From assembly GCF_000512735.1 (NCBI RefSeq), contig NZ_CP007028.1:372001-436000 (forward strand): a stretch of DNA of 64,000 nt. Direction: 5' to 3'. How positions within the stretch are numbered: position 1 is the stretch's first letter; each line of letters opens with the position of its first letter. The translations under genes were made by a program, and so were the position numbers. Shown in pieces: positions 42,081-50,774 of the stretch. Source of the DNA: Thermocrinis ruber. Its GTDB lineage: Bacteria; Aquificota; Aquificia; Aquificales; Aquificaceae. The notes below the pieces were generated by a model. The model had not been told where the DNA came from, made no database searches, and worked only from the letters and a program-made list of their open reading frames with translations.

Positions 42081-43357
42081 TGAGGGAAGTTGAACTTCGG
42101 GAAATAGCCACCAAGGTGCCAACCCTCAACTACGACCTTTCCATAATGGAGGCACTAAAAATATTCGCAGAATACGGTATATACGACCTGTTGGTGGTGG
42201 TAAAGGATAGAAAACCCTTGGGCGTTGTCTCAAAGAAAGACCTTTTGATGGCACAGCACAGGTCAGACCTAAAGGTAGGAGACATAACCTCCTCCTTGCC
42301 GAAGGTAAAAACCTTTAAATCCTCTTTGGACAGGCTGGAAGGGCTCTTTGACTTTTTCACCTTCAACAAAAAGCCCCTCATAGTAGTAAATAAGGATGGT
42401 ACTTACGCAGGCCTACTCTTTTACCATGTGCTTTTGCACTATTTTAGCAGTGTCAGGGAGGGCACTTCGCCCCTCTTCCAAAAGCTAAGGGAATTCTTTG
42501 GTACTGATGCATACTTTTACAACTTTTACCTAAAGGAAACAAAGAGGTTCAGAGAGGAAATGGGCATCGCTCGTTTAGAAAGCCTTTACAAGCTCCTGTT
42601 GGAGAATGTAAAGGACCATATAGAAGGAAATGCCTTCCTTTCCTTGGAAGACGGAGAGGTTTATGTGCTGTCTCGCAAAAAAGTGGAGGAAGAAAAGATA
42701 AAACTTCTTATGGAGGAGTTTCATCGGGAGTTTTCCTTGCTATACGGAGAGTCCAAACCGGTGCATGTATGCGGTTTTTGTGTCCCATTGAAGGATGTGA
42801 AGAACTACGAAGAATTCTTCAGCCTAAACTCCCAGCTAAAGGAAAGACTAAACTCCACGCCCGATGTTTCCTTTTTCATATACCACGGCGTTCAGCCCCA
42901 TGTGGTAGTCTGTGAATACAAAGGAAGGGAGTATATAAAGCGGGTGATAGAGAAAATCAAAGAGGACTTTAAGCGGATTCTTTGGAGGTTAAAGCATTCA
43001 GACAAGGAGATGTGGGAGTACGTACTGCAGGATGCCTTTAAGGATTATCCCTACTTTGAGATCTTTTACATAATCGGCGAAAGAGGCATTCAAATCTCCA
43101 ACAATGTAATAAACCCAAGGATAAAGTATCCGGTAAAGACCGGTAGGAAGGGTGCAGACAGAAGCGAAAAGCCCTACTTCAAAATGGCCAAGGAAGGAGA
43201 CATATACATCTCCGAAATATATCTCTCTCAGGCAACAGACGATTTTTGTATCACCCTGTCTTCTAAGTTCAGATATGGAGATAAGTTTTACGTTCTGGCG
43301 GGGGACATAAACTACACAGAAGTGCACAAGCTTGTAAAAAGCTACACCTTTTCCTAA
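42080..43357 (+). CDS. CBS pair, degenerate GGDEF-like and PDC sensor-like protein
   Basis: A 425-residue soluble protein with no membrane helix. Residues about 5-125 form two CBS domains (LLVVVKDRKPLGVVSKKDLL is the first). Residues about 160-275 have the strand-helix order of GGDEF but the motif is DGEV (191-194), so it is not expected to make c-di-GMP (inference). Residues about 300-425 resemble a PDC/Cache ligand domain, as in DRSEKPYFKMA then YISEIYLSQATDDFCITLSS. It sits after dapL with a one-base overlap. Signal and output are unknown. Confidence 0.75.
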   Translation: MREVELREIATKVPTLNYDLSIMEALKIFAEYGIYDLLVVVKDRKPLGVVSKKDLLMAQHRSDLKVGDITSSLPKVKTFKSSLDRLEGLFDFFTFNKKPLIVVNKDGTYAGLLFYHVLLHYFSSVREGTSPLFQKLREFFGTDAYFYNFYLKETKRFREEMGIARLESLYKLLLENVKDHIEGNAFLSLEDGEVYVLSRKKVEEEKIKLLMEEFHREFSLLYGESKPVHVCGFCVPLKDVKNYEEFFSLNSQLKERLNSTPDVSFFIYHGVQPHVVVCEYKGREYIKRVIEKIKEDFKRILWRLKHSDKEMWEYVLQDAFKDYPYFEIFYIIGERGIQISNNVINPRIKYPVKTGRKGADRSEKPYFKMAKEGDIYISEIYLSQATDDFCITLSSKFRYGDKFYVLAGDINYTEVHKLVKSYTFS

Positions 43358-43378
43358 ATTTAGTTTGGGAGGTAAAAA

Positions 43379-43570
43379 ATGAGATTGGTGGTTTTTACGG
43401 AAAAGGAACCCTATAAGTTAGAGGCAGGAGAAAAGACCTATTACCTTTGCATGTGCGGGCTTTCTAAGAAAAAACCCTTCTGCGATGGCTCTCACAAAAG
43501 AACAAAGTACGAAGAAGAGGGTAAGCTATACATTTACGATCAAGAGGGAAGGGTTGAGATAAAACCTTAA
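43379..43570 (+). CDS. CDGSH iron-sulfur domain protein
   Basis: A 63-residue protein with the whole motif CMCGLSKKKPFCDGSHK, which binds a [2Fe-2S] cluster by three Cys and one His, as in mitoNEET-type proteins. No signal peptide and no other domain. Bacterial members may handle Fe-S clusters or redox sensing; function unresolved. Preceded by TTTGGGAGG Shine-Dalgarno and converging with pncA 3 bases apart. Confidence 0.93.
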   Translation: MRLVVFTEKEPYKLEAGEKTYYLCMCGLSKKKPFCDGSHKRTKYEEEGKLYIYDQEGRVEIKP

Positions 43571-43573
43571 GCT

Positions 43574-44158
43574 TTAACTAATATCCTCCAGTGTTATAGC
43601 CACTGCACCAGCCCTTAGCATATCCTCTATAGCTTGGTCGGAATCGCCGGGTTTCACATCCACACCCTTTATAGCGTCCATAAGCAAGAAAACAAAATAG
43701 CCCAAATTTATGCCACCAAGGACTGTGTTTTTCACGCAATAGTCTGTGGCTACTCCACCCACAAAGATCCTTTTTATCCCCCTCTCTCTTAAAAGATCGT
43801 TTAGAATTGTTCCCTGAAAGCCCGAGTAGGCATCAAAGTCCCTGCTGGTACCCTTTGAGATGATGAACTTGTTGTCTGTAGGTATTTTTAGGTCAGGATG
43901 GAACTGGGCGCCTTCTGTGTCCTGCACGCAATGTGGTGGCCATATACCACCGTATCCCTTAAAGGATATATGGTCCTTTGGGTGCCAGTCCCTTGTGAAA
44001 AAAACGGGCAAGTTTGCTTTAGAAAACCTTTCAATGTATTGGTTGAGAGGTGCCACAACTTTATCTCCCTCAGGCACTGGCAGGGCACCGCCGGGCATAA
44101 AATCCCTTTGCACATCCACAACTATCAGCGCATCAAAGGGCGTAAGCCTCAACTTCAT
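43574..44158 (-). CDS. pncA: Nicotinamidase / isochorismatase-family hydrolase
   Basis: A 194-residue hydrolase. Catalytic triad: Asp17 in VDVQRDFMPGG, Lys near 100 in ISKGTS, and the nucleophilic Cys in GVATDYCVKNT. HPKDHISFK and HCVQDTEGAQFHP give the zinc-binding and substrate residues of PncA. It converts nicotinamide to nicotinate in NAD salvage. A GAGGAGG Shine-Dalgarno is at about 44164-44170. pncA starts the 3' end of a long minus-strand gene run. Confidence 0.9.
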   Translation of the reverse strand: MKLRLTPFDALIVVDVQRDFMPGGALPVPEGDKVVAPLNQYIERFSKANLPVFFTRDWHPKDHISFKGYGGIWPPHCVQDTEGAQFHPDLKIPTDNKFIISKGTSRDFDAYSGFQGTILNDLLRERGIKRIFVGGVATDYCVKNTVLGGINLGYFVFLLMDAIKGVDVKPGDSDQAIEDMLRAGAVAITLEDIS

Positions 44159-44181
44159 GGCTAAACCTCCTCAGTTTAAAT

Positions 44182-45021
44182 TTATCCCCTCCAAAACCTA
44201 AAGCCCCTTTTTAGCAGGCTCCAAAGCCTCCGTGGGTTCGCCAAAAGGGTTGGCTTTTTAAAAATCGCACCTGTGCAAAGTTCCCAGCCAAATCTTAGCT
44301 CTCCAAACCTCATGGCGGTTTCTCCCACATGAAAGAGAAAGTAAGGAAGGTATTCCTCGGGCACTTTGTCTTTGTAGTCCTCATAAACCTTATAGGTAGC
44401 TATCCAAAATTTCTTGCCTCTGCTGGTCCTTTTGGGATGCTCCCTTATAAAAACATTATCCTCGTCAAGGATTTTTAAAATCAGCCCTTCCAAACAGGAC
44501 CTAAGAAATATCTCCCAATCTTCCCTCATCACGTATTCGTCCTTGTAGCCCAAAAAGGCAGACCTTTTGAAGGCTGTGGCTGACGGATAACCCACCATCC
44601 CAGAAAAAACAAGCTCAAGTGGGTCCTCCGGAAGTTTTTTCCTTGAAACCCTCAAAAGGTTCCCTTCGGAGTTTATAAAACTTCTCGGAAAGCTATAAAC
44701 TATCTGGCTGTCCTCTAAATGCTTTAACACAGACTCAATGTAATCCTCCCTCCAAAGGTCATCGTGGTCTAAAAAGAATATGAACTCTCCCTTAGAAAGT
44801 TCCACTCCCTTGTTGCGGGAGTATGCCCTCTCCATGTTCCTTTCGTTCCTGTGATAGATCACGGGATATTTTTTAACAACCTCCTGCGTTCTGTCTGTGC
44901 TGGCGTCATCTATTACGATTACCTCTTTGTGTGGATAGGTTTGAGATAGGGCACATTCAATAGCTCGGTGGACATATTCCTCTCCGTTATAGACAGGTAT
45001 GATTATGGATACTAAGCTCAC
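44182..45021 (-). CDS. Glycosyltransferase family 2
   Basis: A 279-residue soluble GT2 enzyme starting with GTG at 45021, since the ATGA-like GTGA overlaps the upstream stop. [36 protein letters not shown] and FFLDHDDLWREDY are GT-A motifs with the metal-binding DHDD. There is no membrane anchor. A lipid A core or surface polysaccharide role is likely (inference), but the acceptor is not visible. Confidence 0.87.
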   Translation of the reverse strand: MSLVSIIIPVYNGEEYVHRAIECALSQTYPHKEVIVIDDASTDRTQEVVKKYPVIYHRNERNMERAYSRNKGVELSKGEFIFFLDHDDLWREDYIESVLKHLEDSQIVYSFPRSFINSEGNLLRVSRKKLPEDPLELVFSGMVGYPSATAFKRSAFLGYKDEYVMREDWEIFLRSCLEGLILKILDEDNVFIREHPKRTSRGKKFWIATYKVYEDYKDKVPEEYLPYFLFHVGETAMRFGELRFGWELCTGAIFKKPTLLANPRRLWSLLKRGFRFWRG

Positions 45022-45995
45022 TTTTCTATAATGGTCTCTTCCACCTTCATGCCAAAGTGTCTGCCCTCGGATTCTATGTATCCGAGCACTTCATCCCCTT
45101 CCTTCAGCTCTGCCACCGATATGGGCGTGCCGTCTGGTCTTGTTAGCCTTATGGTTTCTGCGTTCTGCAACACCGCACTAATTTTTTTATTGTCTGCCTT
45201 TCCCTCCACCAAAAGCATGGGTCTTCTTTCTACCTTAGCCCTTCCCACATAGACAACCCTTCCCCTTCCTTTGTAGTCATAGACCATTACCTCATCTCCT
45301 GCCTTTAACTCGCAAAGATACTTAGTTCTATTGTTGGGAAGTCTTATGTACATATGCACCGCACCCGCATTAACCCTAAAAGGTCTTGACGCTACATAAG
45401 GGTTCTCCTCCGTCTCTGCATGCACCAAGAACATGCCCCCGGAAGAGTTGCCCACCAGCATGCCCTCTCCCCTGTTTAAGAGGGATGTGGTATCCACACA
45501 GACCCTGTCTCCCAAGCCCAAGGGCAAAATCCTCGTGATCTTTACCACAACAAGGGGAAGGTTTTCTTCCTCCTCTTCCAAAACCTTTCCCACCTTTTTT
45601 ATAACGTTTATGTCTTTGCTTTTCAGGACCACTCCCTTTACGCCCTTTTCTAAGATCTTTATGGCAGTTTTTGCTTCCTCTTCGTTTTTTACCACTGCGT
45701 AAAGCTCTTCCCTCTGGGCTATGAGGTTTTCCAAAGGGATTATAGTCCAGTCGGTGGTTTCTACCACTACCTTCACATTGGGTGGATACTTTCCCGCCCT
45801 CTCTTCATCTTCTTTGCCCTTTATTAGCACATACTCAAAGTCCCTCCCTTCCTTAAAAACCTCAATCCTTCCTAACCTTTTGACCTCCTCTTCCTTATCT
45901 GGGTCGTTTAGAATGATTACCTTTGCCCCCGCCTCAATGGCGCTAGTAATTAGCTTTTTATCGTACTCTTCTGCCCAATACCAGAACTCTTTCAT
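45018..45995 (-). CDS. 3-dehydroquinate synthase II (archaeal type)
   Basis: A 325-residue protein, not homologous to bacterial AroB. It matches the DHQS-II family: [86 protein letters not shown], and [26 protein letters not shown]. It makes 3-dehydroquinate from 2-amino-3,7-dideoxy-heptulosonate with NAD, so the shikimate pathway probably starts from aspartate semialdehyde as in archaea. It is followed by the GTG-starting glycosyltransferase. Confidence 0.94.
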   Translation of the reverse strand: MKEFWYWAEEYDKKLITSAIEAGAKVIILNDPDKEEEVKRLGRIEVFKEGRDFEYVLIKGKEDEERAGKYPPNVKVVVETTDWTIIPLENLIAQREELYAVVKNEEEAKTAIKILEKGVKGVVLKSKDINVIKKVGKVLEEEEENLPLVVVKITRILPLGLGDRVCVDTTSLLNRGEGMLVGNSSGGMFLVHAETEENPYVASRPFRVNAGAVHMYIRLPNNRTKYLCELKAGDEVMVYDYKGRGRVVYVGRAKVERRPMLLVEGKADNKKISAVLQNAETIRLTRPDGTPISVAELKEGDEVLGYIESEGRHFGMKVEETIIEK

Positions 45996-46003
45996 GGAAA
46001 AGA

Positions 46004-46915
46004 TTATAAACCATAGATTTCTTTTAGTATTTCCTCTCCTCCTTCCCTTAATAACCTCTGGGCTAGCCTTTTGCCCACTTCCTCCGCTTCTTGCAAGCCA
46101 CCCTCTTCATAACCTTCCAAAAATCTCTCGCCCTCTAGGTCCGAGATGAAACCCTTTATTTTTATACGATCACTCTCTATCCAAGCGTAAGCTCCTATGG
46201 GCACCTGACAGCCTCCTTGCAATTCCCTCAAAAAAGCCCTCTCACACACAGCCCTGAGCCAGCTTTCCTGGTGATTTAGCACTTTCACAAAGTTAATAAC
46301 CTTCTCATCGTCAGCCCTGGTTTCTATTGCCAGACTACCCTGTCCCACCGCAGGGATAAAATCCTCCAAAACCTGGCTAATTTCACCAGAAAGTCCCATC
46401 CTCTTTACTCCCGCGTAGGCTAAAACTATGGCATCATACAGTCCTTCCTTTAGTTTTCTCAGGCGTGTATCCACATTTCCCCTGAGAATTTCCACCTTTA
46501 GGTCCCTTCTTCTCCTCTTTATTTGCACCTGCCTGCGTAAGGATGACGTGCCTACCACTGCACCAGAGGGCAGCTCCTCCAACTTTTTGCCATTCCTTGA
46601 TATTAGAACATCGTACGGCTCCTCCCTTTCCGTTATGGCAGAGAGAGTTAATCCCTCGGGTATTGTTATGGGCACATCCTTTAGGGAATGTACCGCCAGG
46701 TCTATTTCACCCGCAAGGAGGGCATTCTCTATTTCCTTTACAAAGAGTCCCTTTCCGCCGATCTTTGCCAAAGGTGCGTCCAAGATTTTGTCCCCAGTGG
46801 TTGTAATGGGCACAATCTCCACCTTGCAACCCAAAGCCTCTAACTTTTCTTTAACAAAGTTTGCCTGCCAAAGGGCTAATTTGCTCTTTCTGGTGCCAAG
46901 CCTAAGCAGAGTCAT
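46004..46915 (-). CDS. hemC: Porphobilinogen deaminase
   Basis: A 303-residue enzyme with [18 protein letters not shown], the [25 protein letters not shown] block, [30 protein letters not shown], and the cofactor-carrying Cys in [15 protein letters not shown]. It makes hydroxymethylbilane in haem synthesis. It pairs functionally with hemN (53276) and the cytochromes. The ATG overlaps the stop of a DUF190 gene by ATGA, and downstream is 8 bases from DHQS-II. Confidence 0.96.
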   Translation of the reverse strand: MTLLRLGTRKSKLALWQANFVKEKLEALGCKVEIVPITTTGDKILDAPLAKIGGKGLFVKEIENALLAGEIDLAVHSLKDVPITIPEGLTLSAITEREEPYDVLISRNGKKLEELPSGAVVGTSSLRRQVQIKRRRRDLKVEILRGNVDTRLRKLKEGLYDAIVLAYAGVKRMGLSGEISQVLEDFIPAVGQGSLAIETRADDEKVINFVKVLNHQESWLRAVCERAFLRELQGGCQVPIGAYAWIESDRIKIKGFISDLEGERFLEGYEEGGLQEAEEVGKRLAQRLLREGGEEILKEIYGL

Positions 46916-47232
46916 GCCCTAATCACCTTAACCTTTTCCATGGTTATAAGCCCATCTTTAACCATCTGGGCTATCTCAGGGAGCACTTGGTCAATTTTCT
47001 CCTGGCAGTCTACGATCTCCACCACTATGGGGAGGTCCGAGGAAAGTTTGAAGGGACTTGCCTTATGTAGCACGGAAGACTTGCCATAACCCAATATGCC
47101 CCTGAAGACGGTGGCACCCGCTATGCCCCTATTCTTGCAAAATTCCACCAGATGCTTGTAAAGAGGCTTCCCTTCGTACTTATCATCCTCTCCAAAATAT
47201 ATCCGCACCAAAACCGCCTCTTCGCACTTCAT
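46912..47232 (-). CDS. DUF190 (PII-like) protein, copy 2
   Basis: A 106-residue protein from the ATG at 47232, which makes an ATGA overlap with crcB; an ATG at 47238 is the alternative. It matches DUF190 (COG1993): [48 protein letters not shown], and [10 protein letters not shown]. The fold is PII-like and forms oligomers, function unknown. It is about half identical to the copy on the other side of crcB, so they arose by duplication. Confidence 0.88.
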   Translation of the reverse strand: MKCEEAVLVRIYFGEDDKYEGKPLYKHLVEFCKNRGIAGATVFRGILGYGKSSVLHKASPFKLSSDLPIVVEIVDCQEKIDQVLPEIAQMVKDGLITMEKVKVIRA

Positions 47233-47603
47233 AGCCATCTACCCACATTGTAACCCAAAAAGGTCAAAAGCAAACCCACAAGATTTGTGCCCATAAAGTA
47301 GGCAAGAAACTTTAAATATTCGCCGTTTAATATCAGGTTAAAGCTCTCGTATGAAAAGGTGGAAAAGGTGGTAAAACCACCCAACAGTCCTGTTATCAAA
47401 AAAGCCCTAAGTTCTACGGATACATCCAACTTTTCCACCAAGTAGGAGAAGAAAAGGCCAATAAAAAAGGCACCCGTTAAATTGACTATCAATGTTCCCA
47501 CAGGAAATTCTATGCCGAACTTATTTTGCAAAAACTTTGAAAGATAAAACCTCAAGAGGGAACCAATAGCCCCACCTATAGCTATAGCTAAGAAGACACC
47601 CAT
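47229..47603 (-). CDS. crcB: Fluoride ion channel
   Basis: A 124-residue four-helix membrane protein of the Fluc/CrcB family: GGAIGSLLRFYLSKF, GTLIVNLTGAFFIGLFF with the pore Asn, TGLLGGFTTFSTFSYE with the central Phe/Ser/Thr of the ion path, and NLVGLLLTFLGYNVG. It exports fluoride as an antiparallel dimer. It lies between two DUF190 genes, overlapping both. No crcB-motif fluoride riboswitch is visible in the 22 bases upstream of the unit. Confidence 0.94.
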   Translation of the reverse strand: MGVFLAIAIGGAIGSLLRFYLSKFLQNKFGIEFPVGTLIVNLTGAFFIGLFFSYLVEKLDVSVELRAFLITGLLGGFTTFSTFSYESFNLILNGEYLKFLAYFMGTNLVGLLLTFLGYNVGRWL

Positions 47604-47911
47604 ACTTTTGTTCTCTCAATGGTTATAAGCCCTTTTTTTACGTATTTTGTAAGCTCTTCCAAAAGGCTATTTACCTTCTCCTCCTTTTCCACAAACTCCA
47701 CCACCACAGGAAGGTCGTAAGATAGCACCTCAATGCCCTCGTAGTGATACTCGCCCGTGGTTCCATAACCCATTATAGCCTTCAAAACCGTTGCACCGCC
47801 CACACCCTTGCTTTTTAAAAACTTTAAAAGCTTGGAATATAGCCTTTCTCCATCAAGTTCATCATCCTCCCTCATAAAAACTCGCACCAGGAGATAATTT
47901 CCTTCAACCAC
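47588..47911 (-). CDS. DUF190 (PII-like) protein, copy 1
   Basis: A 107-residue protein from a GTG at 47911. LLVRVFMREDDELDGERLY, GVGGATVLKAIMGYG, LPVVVEFVEKEEKVN and GLITIERTKVW are the DUF190 blocks. The GTG is chosen since the first strand (YLLVRVFM) would otherwise be lost. It overlaps crcB by 16 bases and sits at the head of the unit, following the radical-SAM gene by 22 bases. Its link to FluC is by genetic context, not by sequence motif. Confidence 0.88.
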   Translation of the reverse strand: MVEGNYLLVRVFMREDDELDGERLYSKLLKFLKSKGVGGATVLKAIMGYGTTGEYHYEGIEVLSYDLPVVVEFVEKEEKVNSLLEELTKYVKKGLITIERTKVWVSS

Positions 47912-47933
47912 AGGAAAATTTTATCAGATGCTT

Positions 47934-49016
47934 TTATAGCCCCTTTCCGTAATAGCGTCCATCTATCGTTACGTATTTGAGTATTTTCTTTAGGTTTCTT
48001 ATACCCTTTAGGTCCTCTAAGGAAGAGAGCCTTTTCACTTTGCGCCTTGAGATTATTTCCTCGGCAGACCTCTTGCCTATGCCCGGTACTCGCAGAAGAA
48101 GATGATAATCTGCCTTGTTTATCTCCACAGGGAATAGTTCCCTGTTGGCAAGGGTCCACGCCTCTTTCGGATCCATGTTTAAGGGAAGATTTCCATCCAC
48201 AAGCACCTTGCTAAAATCCTCTAAGTTAAAACCGTAGTCTCTGATTAAAAATTCTGCCTGATAGAGCCTGTACTCCCTTAGAGGATTCTCCGGTTGTTTG
48301 TTCTCAAGGGGCGTTCCCTTTATTGGAAAGAAAGCGCTAAAGTAGATCCTGCTAAGCCTGTATTTTTTATGCAAGAAATTCACCACTTTGAGGATCTCTT
48401 CGTCCTTCTCTCCATCTACACCTACCATCATTTGGGTTATCTGGCTTTTTCCTTTGTATTCCCTAATGAGCTTATCTACCGCTTCTATTTTGGGAAGAAT
48501 ATCTTGCAGTATGCTCTTTCCTTTGGCGATCCTTTTGAGCCTTTCCTCCTTGGAGGTCTCTATGTTTATGGAGACCCTGTCTGCTACCTTTACAGCCTCC
48601 TCCACCGTTTGCAGAGAAACTCCGGGCATTATTTTTAAATGAACGTATCCATTGAAATGATACTTCTCTCGCAGTATTTTTACCGTGTCTATCATCTTTT
48701 CCATGGTAAATTCTGGATGCCCAAAGATCCCAGAGGACAAAAAGAGCCCCTTTACCCTACCCCTTCTGTAAAGCTCCATAAAGCTCCTCGCCAGTTGGTC
48801 TGGAGATATATAAAGCCGAGGGGTTTCATCTCTGTCCCTTCTGAAGGCGCAGTAGAGACAGTTTTTATCGCACATGGTAGTTTGCATAACCTTAAGTATG
48901 GGGACCCTACCTTTTGGAGTGGAAGCCATGTATATACAATCCTCCAAATTGACATCTCCATCCCTTTCAAAGCCTGCCAACCTACTCAAAAGACGTATTT
49001 TTTGTCCCTCTTCCAT
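47934..49016 (-). CDS. Radical-SAM protein with C-terminal helix-hairpin-helix (putative DNA modification/repair)
   Basis: A 360-residue protein from the ATG at 49016; an in-frame TTG at 49022 is rejected. The [4Fe-4S] triad is Cys49, 53, 56 (CDKNCLYCAF). Later GVSLQTVEEAVKVADRVSINIET and a C-terminal HhH unit at about 305-350, LRVPGIGKRSAEEIISRR, suit nucleic-acid binding. It resembles the family described as the putative DNA modification/repair radical SAM protein that often partners a uracil-DNA glycosylase-like protein. That partner is not in the window. It shares a palindromic -10 box with nuoE. Confidence 0.87.
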   Translation of the reverse strand: MEEGQKIRLLSRLAGFERDGDVNLEDCIYMASTPKGRVPILKVMQTTMCDKNCLYCAFRRDRDETPRLYISPDQLARSFMELYRRGRVKGLFLSSGIFGHPEFTMEKMIDTVKILREKYHFNGYVHLKIMPGVSLQTVEEAVKVADRVSINIETSKEERLKRIAKGKSILQDILPKIEAVDKLIREYKGKSQITQMMVGVDGEKDEEILKVVNFLHKKYRLSRIYFSAFFPIKGTPLENKQPENPLREYRLYQAEFLIRDYGFNLEDFSKVLVDGNLPLNMDPKEAWTLANRELFPVEINKADYHLLLRVPGIGKRSAEEIISRRKVKRLSSLEDLKGIRNLKKILKYVTIDGRYYGKGL

Positions 49017-49027
49017 CGCCAAACTGG

Positions 49028-49035
49028 ATTATAAT
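49028..49035. promoter_or_regulatory. Palindromic ATTATAAT, shared -10 box for divergent genes
   Basis: ATTATAAT reads TATAAT in both directions. On the plus strand (49030-49035) it is 10 bases before the nuoE ATG at 49046; on the minus strand (49033-49028) it is 11 bases before the radical-SAM ATG at 49016. Neither side has a Shine-Dalgarno sequence, and no -35 boxes are obvious. Confidence 0.5.
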
Positions 49036-49045
49036 TTAACCTTAA

Positions 49046-49510
49046 ATGCTACCACCAGAGCTTGAACAGAAACTTTTAGAACATGCCAACTATTTCCCCA
49101 GAAGGGAACAAGCAATACTTCTGTGCTTGCATGAAGTGCAGGACTACTACGGCAACATCCCTCCTTTTGCTTTAGAGAGGGTTGCCCAGATATTGGGTCT
49201 GCCCCTCAATCATGTGGAGAATGTGGTCTCCTTCTATGATATGTTTGATAGAGGAGAGCCTGCCAGACACCGTATAAGGGTGTGCGTAAGCATTGTGTGT
49301 AATCTGATGAACAAACAGAGACTTTTGGACGCCATAAGAAAACATCTTGGCATTGGGGTGGGGGAAGTTACAAAAGACGGGCGGTTTAAGCTCATAGCGG
49401 TGCAATGCCTTGGCGCGTGCTCAGAGGCACCAGTTTTTATGGTAGATAATGACACCTATAAGTTTGAAAGCGAGGAGAAGCTCTATGAGATCCTATCCAA
49501 ATATACTTAA
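49046..49510 (+). CDS. nuoE: NADH dehydrogenase (quinone)-type 24 kDa subunit, NuoE
   Basis: A 154-residue thioredoxin-fold [2Fe-2S] protein. Cluster ligands are in IRVCVSIVCNL (Cys-x4-Cys) and QCLGACSEAPV (Cys-x3-Cys). It opens with LEHANYFPRREQAILLCLHEVQDYYGNIP. It passes electrons from FMN in NuoF. The end overlaps nuoF. The pair may belong to complex I or to a soluble NAD-linked enzyme such as a hydrogenase or formate dehydrogenase; nuoG and others are not in the window. Confidence 0.92.
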   Translation: MLPPELEQKLLEHANYFPRREQAILLCLHEVQDYYGNIPPFALERVAQILGLPLNHVENVVSFYDMFDRGEPARHRIRVCVSIVCNLMNKQRLLDAIRKHLGIGVGEVTKDGRFKLIAVQCLGACSEAPVFMVDNDTYKFESEEKLYEILSKYT

Positions 49511-50774
49511 CATTTACGCAGAGACCACTTTGAACCTTTTGCTAAGGAGGGCAAAAAAGCCCAAGGTTCATACCATAGAAGACTACCTTAAGGATGGTGG
49601 CTATCAGGCTTTGGAAAAAGCCCTCAACATGAGCCCGGAGGAGATCATTGAGTGGGTAGATAAAAGCCAGCTCAGAGGCAGAGGTGGGGCAGGCTTTCCC
49701 ACCGGCAAAAAGTGGAGGTTTGCAGTCCAAAATCCAGCACCTCGTTATTTGATTTGCAACGCAGACGAGTCGGAACCCGGCACCTTCAAGGACCGAATAC
49801 TCATAGAGAGGGACCCACACCTTCTCATAGAGGGTATTATCATATCTGCCTATGCCATAGGGGCAAACCAAGCCTTCATATACATAAGGGGCGAGTATGC
49901 GGCAGGATACTACATACTGCGGGATGCAATAGAGGAAGCAAAGGCTAAGGGCTTTTTGGGAAAAAATATCCTTGGCTCTGGCTTTGACCTGGAGATCTAT
50001 GTGGCCAGAGGAGCGGGTGCATACATATGCGGAGAGGAAAGCGCCCTAATAGAATCCTTGGAGGGCAAAAGGGGATTTCCAAGAATAAAACCTCCCTATC
50101 CAGTGCAGTATGGTCTCTTTGGAAGACCCACAGTGGTTAACAACGTGGAAACCCTCTGTAACATTCCCCTTATCGTGGGCACGGGTTGGGAAGAATACAG
50201 GTACATCGGACCTAGCGACTATCCGGGACCCAAGCTCTTTCCGGTCAGTGGCAAGGTAAAAAAGCCCGGGGTTTATGAGCTTCCCATGAATACCACCCTA
50301 AGGGAGGTTATATACAAGTACGCTGGTGGAACCTTAGGGAACAAAAAGGTAAAGGCAGTTTTTTCCGGTGCCCTAGACTGCTTTTCTGCGGAGGAGCTGG
50401 ACACACCCATGGACTACTCTCCCTTTGGCTTTGGAGGGACAGGAACGGTCATAGTGTTAACAGAAGATGATGATATAGTTAAGGCATGCTTGGACATAGC
50501 AGAATTTTATGCCCATGAAAGTTGTGGGCAATGCACTCCATGCCGGGTAGGTACCCACGAACAGGCGTATCTGCTAAAAAAACTCATAGAGGGCAATGCT
50601 ACGCCTGAGGATTGGGAGGGCTTTCAGTTTGTTAATAAATATATACAGCCTACATCCATATGCGGTTTGGGTGCGGTGGCAGGCAGGCTCATAAGACAGA
50701 CCATGCAGAAGTTCCCGGAGGAGTGGGAGCGGTATGTGGGTAAAATTAAGGAGGTAGCCCATGGAACATCTTAA
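49485..50774 (+). CDS. nuoF: NADH dehydrogenase (quinone)-type 51 kDa subunit, NuoF
   Basis: A 429-residue protein starting at ATG 49485, which has a CGAGGAG before it; a start at 49449 would lie well inside nuoE. NADH/FMN site: [31 protein letters not shown], and [18 protein letters not shown]. The [4Fe-4S] ligands are in [13 protein letters not shown] plus a Cys near the C-terminus (SICGLGAV). It oxidises NADH. It overlaps nuoE by 26 bases and glyA by 14. Confidence 0.96.
   Translation: MRSYPNILNIYAETTLNLLLRRAKKPKVHTIEDYLKDGGYQALEKALNMSPEEIIEWVDKSQLRGRGGAGFPTGKKWRFAVQNPAPRYLICNADESEPGTFKDRILIERDPHLLIEGIIISAYAIGANQAFIYIRGEYAAGYYILRDAIEEAKAKGFLGKNILGSGFDLEIYVARGAGAYICGEESALIESLEGKRGFPRIKPPYPVQYGLFGRPTVVNNVETLCNIPLIVGTGWEEYRYIGPSDYPGPKLFPVSGKVKKPGVYELPMNTTLREVIYKYAGGTLGNKKVKAVFSGALDCFSAEELDTPMDYSPFGFGGTGTVIVLTEDDDIVKACLDIAEFYAHESCGQCTPCRVGTHEQAYLLKKLIEGNATPEDWEGFQFVNKYIQPTSICGLGAVAGRLIRQTMQKFPEEWERYVGKIKEVAHGTS

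Noticed and set aside
47912-47933. Fluoride riboswitch before the crcB unit
   Set aside because: Only 22 bases are available and no crcB-motif pattern is present.
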